From Bathynomus jamesi (taxonomy: Eukaryota > Arthropoda > Malacostraca > Isopoda > Cirolanidae): a stretch of DNA of 64,000 nucleotides. The notes beneath the pieces were generated by a model. That model ran no database searches and had not been told where the DNA came from. It was given only the letters and a program-made list of their open reading frames with translations. The position numbers and the translations under genes are program-made. Of the stretch, positions 56,068 to 64,000 are shown piece after piece. How positions within the stretch are numbered: the first letter of the stretch is position 1; each line of letters starts with the position of its first letter. The stretch covers positions 388,501 through 452,500 of the forward strand of contig JAJOZX010000194.1 of the NCBI GenBank assembly GCA_023014485.1, read 5' to 3'.

Positions 56068-58270
56068 AATCTTATGAACCTTATGTTGTTTCGTGCGTTG
56101 GTCTCTCTTCACACGGAGGTCAAGCTGGTGGCCCCGCCTCTAGGTCTGGCTTGGAGGAGGAGCGAGTTGCTTTCTTGCGCTCTCCACCGTACATAGCCAG
56201 GCACGCCCCCGGCTCATCTGGTACCGTCCTGAGCCACGCATCCAGTCTTCTCTTGAAGACTTCAACTTTGACCCCTGTTACGTTTCTGAGGTCCTTTGGA
56301 AGCTGGTTGAAAAGTCTTGGCCCCTTGACAACCAAGCTATTTTCCTTCAGAGTTGAGGAGGTCCCTTGTCGGGCCTTTAATTTGGGAACACTACACATTC
56401 TGCATTTCCTATTTTCCAGTGTTGTTTGAATGGTAATTGGGTTTAGTTTTAGGTTTGGTACCAGATTTTCGATCATTTTCCATATGTAGATTATGATGTA
56501 CCTCTTTCTTTCCAGTGAGTACAGATTTAGTTTACATAGTCTTTCCCAGTAGTTGAGTTCTTTGCAGCCATCAATCTTGGCTGTGAAATGCCTTTGCGTT
56601 TCTTTTAGTTTATTAGTGTCTTCCTTTTTATATGGGGACGTCAAAACTGAGCAGTATTCAAGTTTTGGTATAATCAGTGTTTTTAGCAGGGGGAATCATT
56701 ACTGTCCTGTCCCTTCTCTTGAACGTTCTTAGTACCTGTCCGGCGACTCTTTTTGCTTTATTTATCGCTATCTGATTTTGTGTTTCGAATTTCGCATCAT
56801 CTGTCATTATTATCTCGTGCTTCTCTGAATTTCCTGTCTATCTGGAGCATAATATGCAGTCTGTTTTTCTTCTTCTTTTCTACCATATCTCAGGAGCTGA
56901 AATTTCTCGGTGTTAAATGACATCATGTTGTCTTCTGACCATTTGTATATTTTGTTCGTGTCCCTCTGCAAGGCCTCCACGTCATGTACATCGCTGATTT
57001 TTCTGCTGATCTTTGTATCGTCTGCAAAGGATGTTACTATACTGTTGCTGTTTACTCCGCTGTCTATGTCTGTTAGCATGATAATGAACAGGAGTGGGGC
57101 CAGTATTGTCCCTTGTGGTACTGAGCTGCGTACTTTCGATTCTGATGATGATATACCTTGAATTTTGACGACCTGCAGACGTTCTCTGAGGAAGTTGTAG
57201 ATCCACTTTCCCACTTTGCCTGTTATTCCCATATATTTAATTTTATGTGCTATTATACCATGGTCACATTTGTCGAAAGCTTTAACAAAATCTGTGTATA
57301 TAACATTGTAGTTGTCATTGCCTTCCAATGCATCTAGGATATTGTTGTAGTGTTCTATTAGTTGTGATAGGCATGATCTACCTGATCGGAATCCATGCTG
57401 ATTTTCGTTGAATCTTTCCCGTGTCTCCAGGAAGTCATAAATTTTCTCTCTAACTATTCTTTCAAATACTTTGGTGAGGTGGGACGTCAATGACACTAGT
57501 CTATAGTTCTTTGCTTGAGATCTGTCCCCTCCTTTATATATAGGGACAATGTTTGCTCTTTTCAAGATGCTCGGTATTTCCCCCGTGTCTAGGGATCTTC
57601 TCCATATCCAGTATAAAGGTGTAGCTATTTCATTTTCAGTTTTTAATCAATAATGCGTTCCAATTGTCCGGACCTGCAGCTGAATGTGGTTTCATTTGCC
57701 CTAAAGCTCTCGCTACATCTTCTGGTGTAAAATCAAAGTCTGTTATATACTCTCCTTGCAATTCCTCTTCAAAGAATGCATTTATGTCAGGTATCGCTTT
57801 GTCACTTTTTGGGGTACTGAAAACTGATTCATATTGAGCTCTTAATGTATCAGATATTTCTTTTGGATCGTCGGTTAGTTCATTATTTCTCGTCCTTAAG
57901 GGCCCAATAGCGGCGCGCGTTTTTGTTTTCCTTTTTGCATAGCTATAGAAGTATTTTGGATTTTCCTTTATTGCTTCTACCGCCTTTTCTTCTTCCCTCT
58001 CTGTATGGTCCTTAATCAGGGCTTGTATTTCCCTTTCAATACCCTCCAGTTTTTCTTTTATTGCTTTCCTGTCATTATCTCCGCAGTTGCCTAACTTCGC
58101 CTCCTCTCTCTTTCTTTTGCCTCTCTAGCCAGCTCCTCTTTCCTTTTGGCCGTGATTTCGGAGCATATTTTTGTAAAATTCTCAGTTTTTTTTCTTCCAA
58201 GGTTGTTAGCATTTCTTCAGTTGTTTTATTCTCGAAAATTGTTCTCCATTCTATTTGGGCATTCTATTTC
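56068..58270 (-). mobile_element. CR1-like LINE, 5'-truncated, inserted in the two-gene transposon
   Basis: The minus-strand 3' end reads ATAAGGTTCATAAGATTCAT, a short tandem 3' terminus of the CR1 kind in place of poly(A). It interrupts the sequence between copy 1 of the 86-bp segment and its original continuation (GTATGTAAAATGTAGTTATA, resumed at 58274). No clear target duplication. Confidence 0.85.
56120..58100 (-). pseudogene. CR1-like reverse transcriptase
   Basis: Minus strand from about 58060: EKAVEAIKENPKYFYSYAKR, then PHSAAGPDNWNALLI near 57680. The main frame 57565-56810 reads NYRLVSLTSHLTKVFERIV, YTDFVKAFDKCDHGIIAHK, SSVPQGTILAPLLFI and [11 protein letters not shown] (catalytic FADD intact). 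The C-terminal domain, 56644-56120, has TSPYKKEDTNKLKETQRHFT, NQLPKDLRNVTGVKVEVFKR and RLDAWLRTVPDEPG. Endonuclease is missing through 5' truncation, and frame changes at about 57600 and 56800-56650 disrupt it. Same family as the older copy at 5881-7850. Confidence 0.87.
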
Positions 58271-58297
58271 TATGTATGTAAAATGTAGTTATAATAT

Positions 58298-58383
58298 ATG
58301 GCATCTTTGGCAAAGTTCAAGAAACCTATCTATATTTCTAAGTTTTAATATTGAAATACAATCAAAATGTCTTTAATTGTATG
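58298..58383. repeat. 86-bp segment at the transposase 3' end, copy 2
   Basis: Copy 2 of 55982-56067, followed by TAATGTATGTAAAATGTAGT and an A-rich stretch (AATAAAAAAAT) that could serve as the polyadenylation region of the transposase gene. Confidence 0.92.
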
Positions 58384-58519
58384 TAATGTATGTAAAATGT
58401 AGTTATATACAATAAAAAAATACTTGCAAAAATTGATGATTTTTCGTAAACTTCAATTTCAAATATAAGTAGCTAGGAGTGGTCAAATCTGGATTTTAAA
58501 GCCATATTTCGATTTAACA

Positions 58520-58598
58520 CATAAAAATGCATCATTTGGTCACTAGTAGTCTGAAAATCTAAAGATTTCACTTTGCTCCCTAAAATTGACACACCCTA
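58520..58598. repeat. Right terminal inverted repeat of the two-gene transposon
   Basis: Reverse complement of the left end, as described there, ending exactly at the 9-bp duplication. Confidence 0.85.
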
Positions 58599-58700
58599 CG
58601 CGTGCATGTATATGGAAATTAGAAACAGTTCCTGCCATACAGATCTTTCCAAACGCGAGCGAACGTCACCACAATCAGCTGTTCTCCAAGTACTCGAATA

Positions 58701-58745
58701 TACGAGGGGCGGTCAGAAAATAGGTTTACACGGCGTATAATTTCG
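58701..58745. repeat. Single mariner-type terminus
   Basis: TACGAGGGGCGGTCAGAAAA resembles mariner ends (consensus-like TACGAGGGNNGGTCA, from memory). No partner end was found downstream, so it is a solo terminus. Confidence 0.5.
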
Positions 58746-59948
58746 TAACTGAAGGACCTACATTGATTATGTTTGTATCAGGTGAATTTGTTAATCACTG
58801 TTGGCAACACTGCACGTCAATTCGGCTGCCATCTTGTACTGCATGCATATTGACCACACTACGACAGTTTCTGCACATAAATGGAATTTATGACACTTTT
58901 ATTCCCACAATAATGACAAACTAATTTCATAAAAATTAAAGCAACAAATTTCTCATATGGACTAACGTTCCTATTATAGTAACCTTGGTATTGGCCTATA
59001 CTAATAACTTAAGTAGGTACATACCCGTTTGGTCACTGGTACGCCCTATCAACATTAATAAACTACCTTAACCTAACCTAAGACAAGTTAAATCCAAAAA
59101 CCTTATCGATGCACGTCACGTCGAATGACGTACATAAGGCCCAACTACTACTAATACCCCAAAAAACCTATTGTGTATTTGAGTATTGGGTAAAGTTAGT
59201 TTTTGTGCCGACAGAATATCCCACAATAAGACTGAATAAGGCCCACACTATAACAGGTTTAAGTTCGCCACACCAATGTTATTCTAGGCCAATATAGGCC
59301 CAAAGTTGCAATGATTGACTGCCAATTTTTCACTGAAGACTTATAAATACATACATTTAATCTAGCACAACTTTCAAACATAAATAAAATATTTTTTTTT
59401 ATATATGGGCCGAATACAATGAATTTTTGACATTACTTTTTTGTAAACGAACAATTTGTTTGCAGAATCAGTTGTTTTTTTTCTCTAGACACTTCCAGAG
59501 TTGGCCTGGCAAAATTCGTCAAGTCAAGACTAATTTTTTTCAACAAAAAGAACGCCGTAACTTAAGTTGACTTGACTTGAAGTCAATTGGGCGAAAAGAA
59601 AACAGCTTAAATATGAATGTACTTTGCCAGTATACAATATTTTCGTCCTATTCTATTCGTATAACTTTTATTCAGTTTACAAAACAATGTTGAATTACGA
59701 GTAGAAATTATTCAAAACTGAACACCCACAAAATAAGTTTGAGTCAGGGGAATATCCAAAAGTTGCATGATTACCTGCTCATCTTTATTTCATTTTCATG
59801 AAACTTTATTTGTCACAATAAAACCACAATTAAAAAACATTTTTTAGGTCTAAATTCAAACATCAAACGAGTACAGACAACTCGCGAATCGTCACACTAA
59901 TAGGGCGGTCGAGTGTGATAATGGGAAGTTCATTATTAATATAAGATA
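58746..59948. other. AT-rich spacer without recognisable genes
   Basis: Nothing coding was recognised. A short unit CGTAACTTAAGTTGACTTGACTTGA lies near 59560. Confidence 0.4.
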
Positions 59949-59956
59949 CTGTACAG

Positions 59957-60524
59957 TAGGGTGGATCGATTTTACATTTTTTTCGATTTCCATATTCTAA
60001 TAGAGACAAAAACTTGCGCATGCATGAGAAAATAGCCTCTGCAAAATCTTAGCTTAATAGGTAATCATCTTCTGCCCCTGGCAGAGCGATGAAAATCATA
60101 TTTTAGTAGTCAAAAACGTATTTTTAAACCCTAGCCTAGAGTCATAAAATTTTGCGCGTGTGTTATTTCATGCCTAAGCAACGATATAAATGCTATGGGA
60201 AATATATAAATGCATTATTTAAGACAAAGAGCCGATCTGAAAATATGCATAATATACATATTTTCAGATCGGCTCTTTGTCTTAAATAATGCATTTATAT
60301 CGTTGCTTAGGCATGAAATAACACACGCAAAATTTTATGACTCTAGGCTAGGGTTTAAAAATACGTTTTTGACTACTAAAATGTGATTTTCATCGCTCTG
60401 CCGGGGGCAGAAGATGATTACCTATTAAGCTAAGATTTTGCAGAGGCTATTTTCTCATGCATGCGCAAGTTTTTCTCTCTATTAGAATATGGAAATCAAA
60501 AAAATTTAAAATCGATCCACCCTA
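59957..60524. mobile_element. Foldback element with TAGGGTGG ends and perfect 8-bp duplication
   Basis: The whole 568 bp is two near-identical arms (TAGGGTGGATCGATTTT onward) meeting at TTTCAGATCGGCTC around 60240-60265. The duplication CTGTACAG at 59949-59956 and 60525-60532 is exact. The left arm has about 20 extra bases near 60196. Terminus type matches the transposon at 28180-30425. Confidence 0.93.
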
Positions 60525-60532
60525 CTGTACAG

Positions 60533-60750
60533 TGGATTACCCTGACATGTACATTAATCATGGTATACATAATTGTGGACGAGATTGTATGTAATGCAAG
60601 CTTAGTAAAACAAGGTTTAGGTTCATCTTTACAGCAGACGTGCGATGAGCACCCAAAATCTCAAAAAGGCAGGAAAATGCGAGTACAATGATGCGATGAT
60701 GTGAAGGTGATGTACGATGATTTGGAGGTTATATAGAGGTGGTACCACGT
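60533..60750. other. Spacer with a short tandem duplication
   Basis: TATATAGAGGTGGTACCA occurs twice at about 60729-60768; the second copy starts the target duplication of the adjoining LINE. Confidence 0.5.
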
Positions 60751-60760
60751 TATATAGAGG

Positions 60761-62690
60761 TGGTACCAGGAGTTACGTTAGACTCTGACCACAGATTACT
60801 GATAGCAGATTTGAAAATGCAGAAAATAGTAGCAACAAAAGAGAAGAGGAAGGTAATTAAGACAAAGAAACTGCAGGATGAGAACATTGGAGCCAGATTC
60901 AGAGAGCAACTCGAAAGAAACATAGCTGAGACAGAGGAAAACAATGAATGGGAAACCGTGAGATTGTGCTAAGAGGGTTGCGGAGGAGATTTTGGGAACT
61001 GAGTGGGTGGGGGGAGGAAGAAGACATACACCATGGTGGACAGATATAGTGAGAGGCGCAGTAAAACAGAAAACTATAAAACATAGGTAGTGGTTGAGGC
61101 AATGTACACAGGAATCAAGACGGGAATATGCGCAAGCAAGAAATGAAGCTGAGGAGAAGAAAAGGGCAAAACAAATGGCAATGAGGGAATTGGGAGAAAA
61201 GTTGAGACAAGATGAGAAAGGAAACAAAAAACTGATTTATAGCCTTGCAAAATCTTATAGAAAAGAAAAGAAAAAGTATACAGTATTAAAAATGAAGCGG
61301 GAAATGTGATACTGGAACCTGGAGCAATTAATAGACGATGGTCAGATTATTTTAAAGATCTATTGAATGGAGATCCAGAAGAAGTGGAGGAAGCGGATGG
61401 AATATACCAGAATTAGCAGAACGGGTAATTATTACCAAAGAAATGGAAGAGGCTGTTAATAAAATGAAGAATGGAAAGTCAACGGGAGTGGATGAGTTTC
61501 CGATTGAACTTATAAAGGAGGGAGGCGAAGCCATGAAAGAAAAAATTCGAAACCTGTTGAATAAATATGAGAGAGAAGGTCAAGTCCCCGGTGATTGGGG
61601 GAAAACAATCATCGTTCCAATATATAAAGGAAAGGGTGACTCAGGTAGATGTGAGAATTATAGGGGAATATCGCTTAATAATCATATAACAAAACTTTAT
61701 GAAAGAATAATAGAAAAAAGAGCAAGGCAAATAATTGAGGCAAGGTTGGGAGAGGAACAGCATGGTTATCGAAAAGATAGAAGTACGGTAGATCTTATTT
61801 TTGGTCTCAGTTCCGTTATAGAAAAGGCATGGGAATTTAATACTAACATCTATGTAATATTCATAGATCTTAAAAAAGCATTCGATACAGTGCCCAGAGG
61901 AAGAATGTGGAGATGTTTGGAGGAGATTTATGGAGTAAGGGGGACACTACTTAGGGCTTTGAAAAGTTTGTATCAAGTTAGCGAATGCAAACTAAGGACT
62001 GGAATGAATGTTTGAAGGAGGGGGGGAATGGAAATTAATGTAGAAAAGACAGAAATATTAAGTGTATGTCGAGGAGAATAAGGAGAATTTGGAGTTCAAA
62101 TAGGAGATATGGAAATAAGAAATGTTGAAAAATTTAAATATTTAGGGAGTATGTTTACTAAAGAAAGTGGTCGGAATGTTATACCCGCTACTGAGAGATG
62201 AGCATATGCCCCTTGGGACTAAGAAAATAATTTTCGAAACAGTTTTAACACCAATACTGATTTATGGATCGGAACACTGGAAAATGCGCATGGCGGATCG
62301 AAGTAGAATTCAGGCGGCAGAAATGAGACCGCTGAGGACTATTCTGAGAGAAACGCAGATAGGATAAGAAATGAAGAAATAAGAGCCAATGTAGGAGTAA
62401 CGCCGATTTTGAGAAAAATCGACGCTGCCAAATTGAGATGGTTGGGCCACTTGGAGAGAATGGAGGAGGGGAGAACTGCGAGGAGGTGCTGGGAGCGGAG
62501 ACCAGGGAATGGCAGAAGACCGCGGGCGGGGGAGACCGAGAAGAAGATGGAGGGACGAAGTAAAGGAGAGCTTGCGAAGATAAGACTTGCCCAGTATGCA
62601 GGAGCTCGGGGAAACGGGAGTGCTGCTGGACAGGGCGGAGTGGCGAAGGAGGCTGGCTCCACTGACAGGCTAACTAGCCTACCTGAGAGC
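60761..62690 (+). pseudogene. RTE-like reverse transcriptase with catalytic region deleted
   Basis: It begins at the end of the endonuclease (PGVTLDSDHRLLIADL). 61094-61310 is the basic linker. The main frame 61443-62015 reads KMKNGKSTGVDEFPIELIKE, TIIVPIYKGKGD, CENYRGISLNNHITKLYERI, EEQHGYRKDRSTVDLIFGL and VIFIDLKKAFDTVPR. It then jumps at about 62020 to GMEINVEKTEILSV, skipping the usual GVRQGC and FADD blocks, so roughly 100 or more codons including the catalytic Asp pair are deleted. The C-terminal part has ILIYGSEHWKMRMADRSRIQ, AAEMRPL and AKLRWLGHLERMEEGR. Frame changes near 61310, 61430, 62090, 62370 and 62530. Inactive. Confidence 0.85.
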
Positions 62691-62703
62691 TGAAGTAAGT
62701 AAG
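60761..62703 (+). mobile_element. 5'-truncated non-LTR retrotransposon with 10-bp target duplication
   Basis: TATATAGAGG at 60751-60760 and 62704-62713 flanks the element. The 3' end is AAGTAAGTAAG in place of poly(A), a tail seen in RTE-like LINEs. GC is higher than the flanks. Confidence 0.82.
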
Positions 62704-62713
62704 TATATAGAGG

Positions 62714-64000
62714 GGGTTAATGCGAAGATGTGCAATCATTCGGAGTGCGACGATTTGAGAGTTGTCTGTAACATCTGGAACCCTTATTTCTCCACAGAGA
62801 TGAGAGGTCGGCGTCAACTTCGACAATAAATAAGGGTCAAGAAATCACGTAGGTAGCCGGCACAACTTGAATTGCGGCGACGGTGGTCTTCGATCCTGAG
62901 CTCACATCCTAGACACAGCAGCGGTAACATTTTTTAAATATTTAGCTAATAATAATACTCAAAAGTTTATAGATGCGTTACGACGTCAACTAATCTCAGT
63001 CTATAAGCTAGTAGAATTTGATCACATATGAAATAACAGGAAAAAAAGTTGATTCGGGTTCTCCTGCAGGTCAAATGATAAAGTTCTTCACTTTCTTGAG
63101 AGGCACATACTTCCACTATTTCAGTCATATAAATTAAATCTCAGATTCATAAGGAAAACAATGTTTGTTAGATATTTATTTACTTGAAATAAAATTATTA
63201 ACATGTTAACAATAGTTGAGAAATTTCAAAAGTTTGAGAAAAACGCAATTCAGTAAGTAATATTTGTAAAAATATTATTAGTACAACACAGCCTATTTCT
63301 ATAATAAACAATTATAATTAACTAAAGTATCCAGTTACAATAATAATTAGTGAATTTATATTGGCATGAACATTTACGATCAAGTATAATTAGAAGAATG
63401 TGATTATTAGTCTTGTAGAAAAAAAAACACATTACGTTTTATCTTTGGTTAATTGTTAGCAATCTTTGAAAATTAACTTTTATCTATTTAATAACTATGA
63501 TTCATGAGTTGTTTCCTAAATTAGCATATATCACTTTCAAGTAAATTCGAAGTAGTAAAATTACCATCAAGTGAGATGATACATATACAATAACTAAACT
63601 GTCATAAAAGGCGACAATATATGGCTGAGAGAGATTTAATACCATTACCAATGCGTAGATTCTTTTTAAACAACTAATTACACGTATCATATATGGATTG
63701 TTTCTAAATCTTTCATAACTATATAACAGTTACTATATAAAAAATATATATACTGTATTTACATTGATTGTATAGGCACCAACATACCTTATTTACATAT
63801 AAATTCTAATGATTTTTTGTAAACTTTGTCTCAATGTAAAAACAAGTTTGTAGAGTTCGATGTTAATTCAGAGATCGCTCATAAACTAACGACCTTGTGA
63901 AAGTAATGGCAAAGTTATATTATTCAGATGAATATCAAGCGTGTACAAATTGCGTACAATCCACAAAATTGCCAACTATTAGACGAGGCAATAATGTGCT
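62714..64000. other. AT-rich sequence to the right edge
   Basis: I see no coding homology, RNA gene or repeat structure here. Confidence 0.4.

Larger units (their letters stand above)
51694..58598. mobile_element. Two-gene transposon with TAGGRTGTGTCAATTTTA ends and 9-bp duplication, 6.9 kb including insertions
   Basis: The left end TAGGATGTGTCAATTTTA and right end (reversed) TAGGGTGTGTCAATTTTA sit directly inside an exact 9-bp duplication CGCGTGCAT (51685-51693 and 58599-58607). Inverted similarity continues to CTACTARTG and CAAATGATG about 60-75 bp in. The body holds a Cys-rich gene (minus, 52737-53387) and a transposase-like gene (plus, 53678-56032), with about 290 bp between their start codons. 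Later events are a 238-bp MITE at 52340, a tandem duplication of the 3' end, and a 2.2-kb LINE at 56068. Without these the element would be about 4.3 kb. A 9-bp duplication occurs in Mutator-like and Rehavkus elements, but the protein does not look like theirs to me. Confidence 0.82.

Overview
This is a stretch of a large, repeat-rich animal genome, almost certainly an arthropod and plausibly a decapod crustacean. Coding sequence is split by spliceosomal introns with GT..AG borders. Non-coding DNA is AT-rich and packed with non-LTR retrotransposons, Penelope-like elements, Tc1/mariner, hAT, piggyBac and pogo/Tigger-type elements, TA microsatellites and TTAGG-flavoured repeats. The crustacean guess rests on the LINE and multicopy protein families, as I remember them, and is only moderately certain.

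Host gene: the one host gene I recognise is ARPC1 (p41, WD40 subunit of the Arp2/3 complex) on the minus strand. Seven coding exons with clean splice sites and compatible phases lie at 28102-28036, 27059-26908, 8968-8860, 8557-8385, 5277-5160, 4766-4588 and 2747-2644. They encode about the first 300 of roughly 370 residues. The C-terminal exon(s) were not found and probably lie left of base 1. Intron 2 is 17.9 kb and almost wholly transposon debris. A 3' splice site 25 bases before the ATG implies at least one upstream non-coding exon, so part of the sequence right of 28.1 kb may still be ARPC1 5' intron.

Layout. 0-0.8 kb: LINE endonuclease fragment. 6-7.85 kb: decayed CR1-like LINE. 10-10.6 kb: (GTAA)-rich array. 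10.7-17.3 kb: three DD41D-like mariners, a 1.5-kb palindrome carrying a TA-inserted element, an inverted cluster of tRNA-like repeats and a Penelope-like fragment. 17.4-21.1 kb: decayed transposase gene with a 40-copy 14-bp minisatellite. 22.0-25.7 kb: complete but frameshifted hAT with 8-bp target duplication. 28.2-30.4 kb: TAGGGTGG-ended transposon. 30.9-31.9 kb: Tigger-like remnant. 33.2-35.9 kb: CR1-like LINE. 36.1-37.3 kb: piggyBac remnant. 41-47.6 kb: mosaic of inverted, TTAGG-flavoured repeats around a nearly intact DD36E Tc1-like transposon. 48.8-51.5 kb: foldback element with a hAT nested in it. 51.7-58.6 kb: a 6.9-kb two-gene transposon. 60.0-60.5 kb: foldback element with 8-bp target duplication. 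60.8-62.7 kb: 5'-truncated LINE with target duplication and TAAG tail.

Most interesting object: 51,694-58,598. Matching terminal inverted repeats (TAGGRTGTGTCAATTTTA, similarity over about 75 bp) sit inside an exact 9-bp duplication, CGCGTGCAT. Between them lie two divergent genes: a Cys-rich ZAD-like protein on the minus strand, and on the plus strand an RNase H-like transposase candidate (D, D, CxxH, E) with its own Cys-rich domain. I cannot place it in a named transposase superfamily.
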